Below, piece by piece: positions 1 to 5,290 of a DNA stretch of 5,290 nucleotides. The first letter of the stretch is position 1; each line of letters starts with the position of its first letter. The notes beneath the pieces were generated by a model, which searched no databases, was not told the DNA's origin, and was given only the letters and a program-made list of their open reading frames with translations. Position numbers and translations under genes: made by a program. Origin of the DNA: Bacteroides sp. GTDB taxonomy: Bacteria > Bacteroidota > Bacteroidia > Bacteroidales > Bacteroidaceae. Where the stretch lies: the NCBI GenBank assembly GCA_021204375.1, contig JAJPZL010000344.1, positions 1 through 5,290 on the forward strand, written 5' to 3'.

Positions 1-34
1 CTATATTATTAAAAGTGTTTAAATAAAACCTGTT

Positions 35-56
35 AATAACTAATTTATTAGTTATT
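35..56. repeat. AT-rich perfect inverted repeat in the leader
   Basis: Two perfect 10-base arms, AATAACTAAT and ATTAGTTATT, surround a central TT. As RNA or cruciform it would fold with about 9 pairs and a small loop, but it holds only two G-C pairs, so it is weak. It lies in a non-coding stretch where every + strand frame has a stop codon by base 26, so it is not part of an upstream reading frame. It could be a weak terminator of an upstream gene, an operator for a dimeric regulator, or an accident of AT-rich sequence. The repeat is seen directly; any role is inference. Confidence 0.5.
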
Positions 57-61
57 TTGTA

Positions 62-71
62 CCAAATTTGG
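62..71. repeat. 10-bp perfect palindrome CCAAATTTGG
   Basis: A perfect self-complementary 10-mer sits between the AT-rich inverted repeat and the T-tailed hairpin. It has no loop, so a DNA-binding site is more plausible than an RNA hairpin. Bases 63-70 also match the Bacteroides -7 consensus TAnnTTTG at five of its six fixed positions, but no convincing -33 TTTG partner is found at the usual distance. The function is unknown. Confidence 0.3.
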
Positions 72-73
72 AT

Positions 74-110
74 GAAATGTGCTCGGATGTCTGAGTACAT
101 TTCTCTTTTT
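74..110 (+). terminator. T-tailed hairpin: upstream-gene terminator or operon attenuator
   Basis: Bases 74-86 pair with 91-103 over 13 positions around a 4-base loop (ATGT). Eleven pairs are Watson-Crick and two (81 with 96, 85 with 92) are G-U in the + strand RNA; the opposite strand would have A-C mismatches there. The stem is followed by TCTTTTT (104-110). This is the form of a rho-independent terminator reading in the + direction. It most simply ends a gene lying left of the window. However, only 11 bases separate the T-run from the methyltransferase ATG, so read-through or an attenuator-like leader role is also possible. Confidence 0.65.
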
Positions 111-121
111 GTCAACAATTA

Positions 122-1027
122 ATGGGTAAAGTAACGATACAATATTGTCCCCTTTGTAAAAACAGCGAAATAAAAAAATCGCTTGTATGTACAGATCATT
201 ACTGTTCAGGAGAGTCTTACGACCTCTTTAGCTGTCAGGATTGTAAATTCACTTTTACCCAGAATGTTCCTTCCGAATCAGAGATCGGAGCTTATTACGA
301 AACCCCGGATTATATCTCCCATACAAATACTCGCAAAGGAGTAGCGAATACTCTTTATCACTGGGTACGCTCCTATATGTTGCGGCGTAAAGCAGCTTTG
401 ATAGAGCGTACATCTTCTCTGAAAAAGGGGTATTTACTGGATGTAGGTGCCGGTACCGGTTACTTCGCTAACGAGATGGAAAGACGTGGCTGGAAAGTAG
501 AAGCGGTGGAAAAAAGTGAAGCTGCCCGTCAGTTTGCAACAGATCATTTCGGGCTTTCGCTGGAAGAGGATATAGAGAGGACAACTATCCGACCTGGGTC
601 TCTGGATGTAATTACCCTGTGGCATGTCATGGAGCATATCCATGATCTGGACGGAGCCTGGCAAAAATACTACGATCTGTTGGGGGAACGGGGAATTCTG
701 GTACTGGCTCTTCCCAATCGTGCTTCTTATGATGCGGATAAATATAAAGAGGATTGGGCTGCTTATGATGTTCCTAGGCATATATGGCATTTTACTCCGG
801 ATACTGTTCAGCGTTTTGGAGCTAAACACAACTTTATACTGGCAGAGAAATATGCGATACCCTTTGATGCTTTTTATATCTCTCTGTTGAGTGAAAAGTT
901 TCGCGGCAGTCGTTTTGCTTTTATAAGAGGTATGGTAACCGGAACAAAAGCCTGGTTCCATACACTGGGAAAAAGAGAGAAAAGTAGTTCTATAATCTAT
1001 ATATTCAGGAAAAAACGGGATGAGTAA
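122..1027 (+). CDS. Class I SAM-dependent methyltransferase with N-terminal Cys pairs
   Basis: This 301-residue protein is a class I S-adenosylmethionine methyltransferase of the Methyltransf_23 type. The N-terminus carries two Cys pairs, C9-x2-C12 and C38-x2-C41, with further Cys at 23 and 28, suggesting a small zinc-binding module. The SAM site is clear: motif I LLDVGAGTG at 105-113, an acidic residue (E130) ending the next strand, and WHVMEH at 167-172. Further on is the DVPRHIWHFT block at 216-225, seen in many relatives of this type. There is no signal peptide or membrane segment, so it is likely cytoplasmic. ATG 122 is the only ATG in frame after the stop at 92-94, and the Cys module begins only eight residues in. 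No Shine-Dalgarno site is visible, which is usual for Bacteroidota. The substrate is unknown. Its end overlaps ftsX by 8 bases, implying co-expression with division and envelope genes. The family is secure; the pathway is not. Confidence 0.88.
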   Translation: MGKVTIQYCPLCKNSEIKKSLVCTDHYCSGESYDLFSCQDCKFTFTQNVPSESEIGAYYETPDYISHTNTRKGVANTLYHWVRSYMLRRKAALIERTSSLKKGYLLDVGAGTGYFANEMERRGWKVEAVEKSEAARQFATDHFGLSLEEDIERTTIRPGSLDVITLWHVMEHIHDLDGAWQKYYDLLGERGILVLALPNRASYDADKYKEDWAAYDVPRHIWHFTPDTVQRFGAKHNFILAEKYAIPFDAFYISLLSEKFRGSRFAFIRGMVTGTKAWFHTLGKREKSSSIIYIFRKKRDE

Positions 1028-1898
1028 GAGCACCAGACATTCGGCCTCCTGGTTTGATATGCAGTTTATCATCTCTTGTATCAGTGCTATGCTTGTGCTG
1101 CTATTACTGGGACTGGTTATTTTCATTGTCCTCACTGCCGGAAATCTTTCTGATTTTGTGAAAGAAAATATTACTTTTTCAGTGCTTATCAGCGATGATA
1201 TGAAAGAGAACGATATTCTTCGGCTGCAAAAAAAACTGGATGCTGAACCTTATGTAAAAGAATCCATTTATATATCTAAGGGGCAGGCTCTCAAAGAACA
1301 TGCTGAAGCGATGGGCACGGACCCGGAAGAGTTTTTGGGATATAATCCTTTTACTGCTTCACTGGAAATAAAGCTTCATTCTGCTTATGCCAATTCTGAC
1401 AGTATTGCCACTATTGAGAAGAGTATAAGAGAGGGATCCGATATACAGGATATTCTTTATCAGAAAGAGTTAATAGATGCCGTGAATGAAAATATTCGTA
1501 CTATCAGCCTGTTCCTTTTAGGATTGGCAGTAGTCTTGTCGGTTATTTCGTTCGCATTGATCAATAATACGATCAGGCTGACTATCTACTCCAAACGTTT
1601 TCTGATCAATACGATGAAACTGGTAGGAGCCGGATGGGGATTCATTCGAAAACCTTTTCTGGTGCGCAATGTGTGGTGTGGTATCCTGGCAGCGTTTATG
1701 GCAGACGGCCTTTTAATGGCGGGAGCCTACTGGCTGGTAAAATATGAACCGGAACTGATCCGTATCATTACTCCGGATGTGATGGTGATGGTAGTGCTTA
1801 CCGTATTACTTTTTGGTATTATCATTACGTTCTTGTGCGCCTGGTTCTCAGTTAATAAGTATTTAAGAATGAAAGCGGGTACGCTCTATTATATTTAA
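1020..1898 (+). CDS. ftsX: Cell division protein FtsX (ABC-transporter-like permease)
   Basis: FtsX is an inner-membrane protein that, with the ATPase FtsE, couples the divisome to activation of cell-wall hydrolases. The 292-residue product has the expected four-helix layout: TM1 at about 15-40, a large extracytoplasmic domain at about 41-160, then TM2 (161-182), TM3 (216-240) and TM4 (252-276). The external domain contains the conserved-looking EPYVKESIYISKGQALKE segment near 76-93 and the FLGYNPFTASLEIKL segment near 105-119. The cytoplasmic loop after TM2 has INNTIRLTIYSKR and the KLVGA block near 200-204, typical of FtsX permease domains. The start overlaps the methyltransferase by 8 bases, favouring translational coupling. 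ftsE is not next to it here, in contrast to the ftsEX pair of E. coli; the partner must be encoded elsewhere. Length and topology are complete, with no sign of damage. Confidence 0.93.
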   Translation: MSKSTRHSASWFDMQFIISCISAMLVLLLLGLVIFIVLTAGNLSDFVKENITFSVLISDDMKENDILRLQKKLDAEPYVKESIYISKGQALKEHAEAMGTDPEEFLGYNPFTASLEIKLHSAYANSDSIATIEKSIREGSDIQDILYQKELIDAVNENIRTISLFLLGLAVVLSVISFALINNTIRLTIYSKRFLINTMKLVGAGWGFIRKPFLVRNVWCGILAAFMADGLLMAGAYWLVKYEPELIRIITPDVMVMVVLTVLLFGIIITFLCAWFSVNKYLRMKAGTLYYI

Positions 1899-1912
1899 TA
1901 ACAATAGTTATT
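1897..1912 (+). repeat. Small intercistronic inverted repeat AATAAC/GTTATT
   Basis: Six perfect pairs (1897-1902 with 1907-1912) close a 4-base AATA loop, overlapping the ftsX stop codon and ending just before the next ATG at 1918. There is only one G-C pair and no following T-run, so it is not a good terminator. The arms repeat the outer halves of the leader palindrome at 35-56. It may slightly modulate translation of the next gene, or may be chance in AT-rich sequence. Confidence 0.25.
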
Positions 1913-1917
1913 CAGAT

Positions 1918-2184
1918 ATGACAAAAAACAATTCCTTTCCGGAGGTAGAACGAAACAAGTTTGTCTTTGATAAAACCAATTTCCTGTTGATAGGAGCTGG
2001 TATGGTAATAGTGATCATTGGTTTTATCCTCATAAGTGGTCCGGGATCGACTGATACGGCTTTTAATCCGGATATTTTTAGTGTACGTCGTATTAAAGTG
2101 GCACCTGCTGTTTGTTTTTTTGGATTTATCTTTATGATATACGGTGTCTTGCGTAAGCCTAAAGTTAACCACGAACAAAAGTAA
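1918..2184 (+). CDS. DUF3098 family small two-helix membrane protein
   Basis: An 88-residue protein that fits the DUF3098 family, found mainly in Bacteroidota and without a known function. An N-terminal polar stretch (FDKTNF at 17-22) leads into TM1 (about 21-40, with the GFILISGPGS turn at its end). A short loop follows with the family-like segment FNPDIFSVRRIKVAP (49-63), then TM2 (about 60-78) and a basic tail. Both ends are probably cytoplasmic, given the positive RKPK after TM2. It starts 19 bases after ftsX and ends 3 bases before uppP, so it is translated with both. The weak purine-rich GATATG context gives no strong ribosome site. An FtsX- or UppP-associated membrane factor is a reasonable guess from position only. 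The assignment rests on remembered family motifs rather than a search. Confidence 0.85.
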   Translation: MTKNNSFPEVERNKFVFDKTNFLLIGAGMVIVIIGFILISGPGSTDTAFNPDIFSVRRIKVAPAVCFFGFIFMIYGVLRKPKVNHEQK

Positions 2185-2187
2185 CAT

Positions 2188-2985
2188 ATGGAGTGGTTTG
2201 AAGCATTAGTATTGGGCCTGATACAGGGCTTTACTGAATATCTGCCGGTAAGTAGCAGCGGGCATCTGACAATCGGAGAAGCTCTTTTTGGGCTGGAAGG
2301 AGATTCAAATCTGACTTTTGCAATTGCTGTACATGCGGCTACCGTACTGAGTACGATTGTTATATTGTGGAAAGAGATAGAGTGGCTGGTGAAAGGTTTC
2401 TTTAAATTTCAGTGGAATGACGAGACTCGCTATGTAGTCAATATCTTTGTTTCGATGATCCCTATTGCTATCGTCGATTTTTTTCTGAAGGATTATGTGG
2501 AAACATTATTTGTAGGAGAACTTACCCTGATAGGTTGTATGTTGCTGGTTACGGCTGCTTTACTGACTTTCTCCTATTACGCCAAACCTCGTCAGAAAGA
2601 AAAGATATCTATGAGGGATGCCTTTATTATAGGTATATCTCAGGCTTGTGCCGTATTACCGGGGCTTTCCCGCTCGGGTACTACTATTGCGACAGGCTTG
2701 TTATTAGGAAATAAAAAAGAAAATATGGCTCAGTTCTCTTTCCTGATGGTGCTGATTCCTATTTTAGGAGAAGCTTTACTGGATCTGATGAAAGGAGGTT
2801 TTTCTCCTGCTGAGTCAGGAATACCTGCTCTTTCCCTGATAATCGGGTTCGTGGCTGCTTTTGTCTCCGGTTGTATTGCCTGCAAGTGGATGATCGGTAT
2901 TGTAAAGAGGGGAAAACTGATCTGGTTTGCCGTCTATTGTACTATTGCCGGTATAACAACAATTATATTGTCACTGATACATTGA
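2188..2985 (+). CDS. uppP: Undecaprenyl-diphosphatase UppP (BacA family)
   Basis: UppP removes one phosphate from undecaprenyl diphosphate at the outer face of the inner membrane. This regenerates the lipid carrier used for peptidoglycan, O-antigen and capsule building; extra UppP is known to raise bacitracin resistance in other bacteria. The 265-residue product has the usual length and both signature regions. The first is [14 protein letters not shown] at 13-26, with the acidic Q/E-x3-E pattern (Q13, E17) and H26. The second is the phosphate-binding loop PGLSRSG at 158-164, with R162. H49 lies in the conserved VHAATVLS segment. Hydrophobic stretches along the length are compatible with about eight membrane helices. 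The ATG follows the previous stop codon by 3 bases and truB follows after 6, so it is embedded in the operon. All key residues are present and an active enzyme is expected. Confidence 0.97.
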   Translation: MEWFEALVLGLIQGFTEYLPVSSSGHLTIGEALFGLEGDSNLTFAIAVHAATVLSTIVILWKEIEWLVKGFFKFQWNDETRYVVNIFVSMIPIAIVDFFLKDYVETLFVGELTLIGCMLLVTAALLTFSYYAKPRQKEKISMRDAFIIGISQACAVLPGLSRSGTTIATGLLLGNKKENMAQFSFLMVLIPILGEALLDLMKGGFSPAESGIPALSLIIGFVAAFVSGCIACKWMIGIVKRGKLIWFAVYCTIAGITTIILSLIH

Positions 2986-2991
2986 TACCGG

Positions 2992-3696
2992 ATGAATTTT
3001 AAGGAAGGAGAGATACTATACCTGAATAAACCTCTTACCTGGACCTCTTTTGATGTGGTAGCCCGGGTAAGACGGGTTTTATGCAGAACACTAAAAGTAA
3101 AGAAGCTAAAGGTAGGCCATGCCGGTACATTGGACCCACTTGCTACAGGAGTAATGATTATTTGTACCGGAAAAGCGACCAAAAGAATTGAAGAGTTCCA
3201 GTATCAGACGAAGGAATATATTGCAGATATACGTCTGGGTGCCACTACTCCCTCTTATGATCTGGAAAAGGAGATCGATGCAACCTATCCTACGGAGCAT
3301 ATTACCTGTGAAAGGGTCAAAGAGGTGCTTACTACTTTCAAAGGAAGGATTGAGCAGATACCACCTGCTTTTTCTGCCTGTAAAATAGATGGTAAACGTG
3401 CCTATGACCTGGCCCGTAAAGGAGAAGAGGTCGGATTAAGACCTAAAGTATTGGTTATTGATGAAATAGAATTACTGGACTGTAACCTGTCGGATATCCG
3501 CATCCGGGTAGTTTGTAGTAAAGGCACTTATATCCGGGCGCTGGCACGTGACATTGGTGAAGCATTGGAGAGCGGAGCACATTTAACGGGTCTCATTCGT
3601 ACCCGGGTAGGCGAAGTGAAGTTAGAAAACTGTATGGAGCCTGATAACTTTAACGAATGGTTAGATCAACAAGAATTAGAAGGGATTAACGAATAG
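2992..3696 (+). CDS. truB: tRNA pseudouridine(55) synthase TruB, short form
   Basis: TruB converts U55 in the T-arm of tRNAs to pseudouridine. The 234 residues contain the full catalytic fold. The motif [12 protein letters not shown] is at 42-53 with the nucleophile D48, the same number as in E. coli. Y76 lies in [25 protein letters not shown] spans 122-142, and [14 protein letters not shown] spans 176-189 with R182. The protein is about 80 residues shorter than E. coli TruB (314) and ends soon after the catalytic domain. It therefore lacks the C-terminal PUA-like RNA-binding domain, as is common in Bacteroidota homologues. The reading frame runs cleanly into queA, so this is not a truncation caused by a frameshift. 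The ATG lies 6 bases after uppP. A purine-rich GGAAGGAGAG tract lies inside the gene, just after the start, and has no ATG at the right distance, so it is not a start signal. Confidence 0.96.
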   Translation: MNFKEGEILYLNKPLTWTSFDVVARVRRVLCRTLKVKKLKVGHAGTLDPLATGVMIICTGKATKRIEEFQYQTKEYIADIRLGATTPSYDLEKEIDATYPTEHITCERVKEVLTTFKGRIEQIPPAFSACKIDGKRAYDLARKGEEVGLRPKVLVIDEIELLDCNLSDIRIRVVCSKGTYIRALARDIGEALESGAHLTGLIRTRVGEVKLENCMEPDNFNEWLDQQELEGINE

Positions 3697-3706
3697 GAGA
3701 GAAAGG
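3695..3706 (+). promoter_or_regulatory. Purine-rich ribosome site before queA
   Basis: AGGAGAGAAAGG overlaps the truB stop codon and lies 3-9 bases before the queA ATG at 3710. It is the only start in this window with an obvious Shine-Dalgarno-like tract in position. Bacteroidota generally make little use of such sites, so the tract supports the chosen queA start but need not be required. It also implies that queA can load ribosomes independently of truB. Confidence 0.5.
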
Positions 3707-3709
3707 TTT

Positions 3710-4768
3710 ATGAAACTATCACAATTTAAATTTAAGTTACCCGAAGAGAGAATTGCGATGCATCCTGCCAAATACAGGGATGAATCACGGTTGATGGTCC
3801 TGCATAAAAATAGTGGTGAGATTAAGCACCGCATTTTTAAGGATGTGCTGGAGTATTTTGATGATAAAGATATGTTTATCTTTAATGATACAAAAGTATT
3901 CCCCGCTCGTTTGTATGGTAATAAAGAGAAGACCAGAGCACGGATCGAAGTATTTCTATTGCGTGAACTCAATGAAGAACTCCGTTTATGGGATGTGTTG
4001 GTAGACCCTGCTCGTAAAATTCGTATCGGTAATAAACTCTATTTCGGAGAAGACGACTCTATGGTGGCAGAGGTCATTGATAATACCACTTCACGCGGAC
4101 GCACGCTGCGTTTCCTGTATGATGGCCCCCACGATGAGTTTAAAAAAGCGTTGTATGCACTGGGAGAGACACCCCTGCCACGTTCAATTATTGACCGCCC
4201 TATAGAACCGGAGGACGTAGAACGTTTTCAGTCTATCTTTGCTAAGAACGAAGGGGCGGTCACAGCTCCTACGGCAAGTCTTCATTTTAGTCGTGAACTG
4301 CTCAAGAGAATGGAGATCAAAGGCATTGATTTTGCCTATATTACTATGCACGCAGGGTTAGGTAACTTCCGTGATATTGATGTGGAAGATCTGACCAAAT
4401 ATAAAATGGACTCTGAGCAGATGTTTGTTACGGAGGAGACCGTGAAAATAGTGAACCGTGCAAAAGATAACAACAGAAATGTATGTGCGGTGGGTACTAC
4501 GGTAATGCGTGCTATTGAAAGTGCGGTAAGTACAGACGGGCATTTAAAACAATTTGAAGGGTGGACCAATAAATTTATTTTTCCTCCGTATGAGTTTACG
4601 GTGGCTAACAGTATGATCTCAAACTTTCATCTACCCCTCTCTACACTGCTAATGATCGTAGCAGCTTTTGGGGGGTATGATCAGATCATGGAAGCTTATG
4701 AGGTAGCTATTAAAGAGAAATACCGTTTCGGTACTTATGGAGATGCTATGTTGATCTTGGATAAATAA
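3710..4768 (+). CDS. queA: S-adenosylmethionine:tRNA ribosyltransferase-isomerase QueA
   Basis: QueA transfers and rearranges the ribose of S-adenosylmethionine onto preQ1 at tRNA position 34, giving epoxyqueuosine, the penultimate step of queuosine synthesis. The 352-residue length is normal. Visible family blocks are [10 protein letters not shown] (10-19), [11 protein letters not shown] (58-68), GETPLPRSI (152-160), [13 protein letters not shown] (181-193), [10 protein letters not shown] (262-271), [11 protein letters not shown] (305-315) and [12 protein letters not shown] (338-349). Some blocks depart from the proteobacterial form: MHAGLGNF (213-220) in place of HVGAGTF, KMDSEQ (232-237) where HxMHxE is usual, and FPPYEF (291-296) for YPGYxF. 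I recall these as typical of Bacteroidota QueA, so they do not argue against function. The gene starts 13 bases after truB and is followed by folK after 8 bases. The other queuosine genes, including tgt, are not in this window. Confidence 0.95.
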   Translation: MKLSQFKFKLPEERIAMHPAKYRDESRLMVLHKNSGEIKHRIFKDVLEYFDDKDMFIFNDTKVFPARLYGNKEKTRARIEVFLLRELNEELRLWDVLVDPARKIRIGNKLYFGEDDSMVAEVIDNTTSRGRTLRFLYDGPHDEFKKALYALGETPLPRSIIDRPIEPEDVERFQSIFAKNEGAVTAPTASLHFSRELLKRMEIKGIDFAYITMHAGLGNFRDIDVEDLTKYKMDSEQMFVTEETVKIVNRAKDNNRNVCAVGTTVMRAIESAVSTDGHLKQFEGWTNKFIFPPYEFTVANSMISNFHLPLSTLLMIVAAFGGYDQIMEAYEVAIKEKYRFGTYGDAMLILDK

Positions 4769-4776
4769 TAAACTAT

Positions 4777-5256
4777 ATGGCAAAGATTTTTCTGGGTCTG
4801 GGTACCAATCTGGGTGAAAAAGAAAAAAATCTTTGGTTGGCTATTCACTATATTGAGAAGCGGATTGGGAAGATACTTTCCCGATCTGCTTTTTATGTGA
4901 CTCCTCCCTGGGGGTTTGTATCCGATAATGAGTTCCTGAATGGAGTGATTGAAGTGGATGCTTCCCTCTCTCCGGAAGAACTTTTGAGAACAACCCAGGA
5001 AATTGAGATCGGAATGGGAAGAGTGTCCAGGTCGGCGGACGGTAATTATACAGATCGTAGTATTGATATTGATCTTCTTTTATATGACGATCTTATTCTT
5101 GAGGCAGATAGCCTGACTCTTCCTCACCCTTATTTGCATAAACGATTATTTGTATTGGAACCTCTTGCGGAGATCGCTCCTGATTATCTTCATCCTGTAT
5201 TGAAGAAAAGTATGGCAACTCTTTTGGCGGAACTTCAGGCTGATATAGCCACCTGA
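4777..5256 (+). CDS. folK: 6-hydroxymethyl-7,8-dihydropterin pyrophosphokinase (HPPK)
   Basis: FolK transfers diphosphate from ATP to 6-hydroxymethyl-7,8-dihydropterin, the step before dihydropteroate synthase in folate synthesis. The 159 residues match the usual single-domain HPPK length. Visible motifs are LGLGTNLGEKEKNL (6-19), the pterin-site segment TPPWGF (42-47) followed by DNEFLN (50-55), and EIEIGMGR (75-82). The metal-binding core DRSIDIDLLLY spans 93-103, with D97 and D99 as the expected Mg2+ ligands, and LPHPYLHKRLFVLEPLAEIAPD spans 115-136. The loop after GR reads GRVSRS, so the second Arg of the common GRxR motif is shifted by one residue (R85). The ATG is 8 bases after queA. 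No folB or folP is adjacent, and there is no fusion to another folate domain, so folK here is a stand-alone last cistron. Confidence 0.96.
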   Translation: MAKIFLGLGTNLGEKEKNLWLAIHYIEKRIGKILSRSAFYVTPPWGFVSDNEFLNGVIEVDASLSPEELLRTTQEIEIGMGRVSRSADGNYTDRSIDIDLLLYDDLILEADSLTLPHPYLHKRLFVLEPLAEIAPDYLHPVLKKSMATLLAELQADIAT

Positions 5257-5279
5257 CATGGTGTTTTTGCTGTTTTTTT
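5250..5279 (+). terminator. Possible operon terminator after folK
   Basis: CACC (5250-5253) pairs with GGTG (5260-5263) around a 6-base loop that contains the folK stop codon. It is followed directly by five T residues and, four bases later, by seven more. The stem is short (4 pairs, three of them G-C) and a competing 4-pair hairpin, GGCT/AGCC, lies at 5238-5250, so the fold is uncertain. Position and T-runs suit the end of the operon, but the window stops 11 bases later and the next gene cannot be seen. Confidence 0.4.
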
Positions 5280-5290
5280 GTAAATAACAG

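Noticed and set aside
52..103. Candidate Bacteroides promoters (-7 TAnnTTTG) at 52-59, 63-70 and 96-103
   Set aside because: Each has one mismatch and none has a good -33 TTTG about 20 bases upstream, so none is listed as a promoter.
450..459. Perfect palindrome CCGGTACCGG
   Set aside because: It falls exactly on the codons of the SAM-binding motif GAGTG, so coding constraint explains it; a regulatory site is not needed.
624..890. Second + strand frame inside the methyltransferase rich in hydrophobic residues
   Set aside because: It is an out-of-frame reading of conserved methyltransferase codons with no start signal and no independent support.
434..1135. Long open reading frame on the minus strand (233 codons)
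   Set aside because: It lies opposite the methyltransferase and the ftsX start, has no recognisable motifs, and both overlapped + strand genes are clearly real.
1912..2187. Minus-strand open frame covering the DUF3098 gene
   Set aside because: It mirrors the + strand gene, its translation is low-complexity and polar with no family features, and it would conflict with the operon.
3000..3011. Strong Shine-Dalgarno-like tract AAGGAAGGAGAG just inside truB
   Set aside because: No ATG follows at a usable distance, and the TruB N-terminus aligns with E. coli numbering (D48, Y76) when started at 2992.
1..5290. Mobile element, CRISPR, phage-defence or tRNA/rRNA gene
   Set aside because: No transposase, integrase, direct-repeat array, terminal repeats or RNA-gene signature was seen, and almost all the window is accounted for by core genes.

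Overview
The window looks like ordinary chromosomal core DNA from a Bacteroidota bacterium, most likely order Bacteroidales (Bacteroides, Parabacteroides or a relative). The evidence is the gene order, the FtsX and DUF3098 sequence types, the short PUA-less TruB, the lineage-specific QueA motifs (GLGNF, KMDSEQ) and the scarcity of Shine-Dalgarno sites. Genus cannot be fixed by reading alone. Base composition is moderately AT-rich in the genes and strongly AT-rich in the leader.

Layout: bases 1-121 are non-coding and hold an AT-rich palindrome (35-56), a 10-bp palindrome (62-71) and a 13-bp hairpin followed by a T-run (74-110). Seven genes follow, all on the + strand and tightly packed: a class I SAM methyltransferase (122-1027), ftsX (1020-1898), a DUF3098 small membrane protein (1918-2184), uppP (2188-2985), truB (2992-3696), queA (3710-4768) and folK (4777-5256). 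Gaps run from an 8-base overlap to 19 bases, so this is very probably one transcript. A short GC-rich hairpin with two T-runs (5250-5279) may end it. No complete gene is seen on the minus strand, and there is no RNA gene, mobile element, CRISPR array or resident repeat family.

Functionally the operon joins an envelope block with a translation and cofactor block. FtsX (divisome and cell-wall hydrolase control), DUF3098 (unknown) and UppP (undecaprenyl carrier recycling) act at the inner membrane. TruB (pseudouridine 55) and QueA (queuosine at the wobble base) modify tRNA, and FolK makes a folate precursor. The leading methyltransferase has no assigned substrate.

Nothing here amounts to a clearly new system. 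The points most worth a second look are the terminator-like hairpin almost touching the first start codon, the uncharacterised methyltransferase and DUF3098 protein flanking FtsX, and departures from textbook motifs in QueA and FolK.
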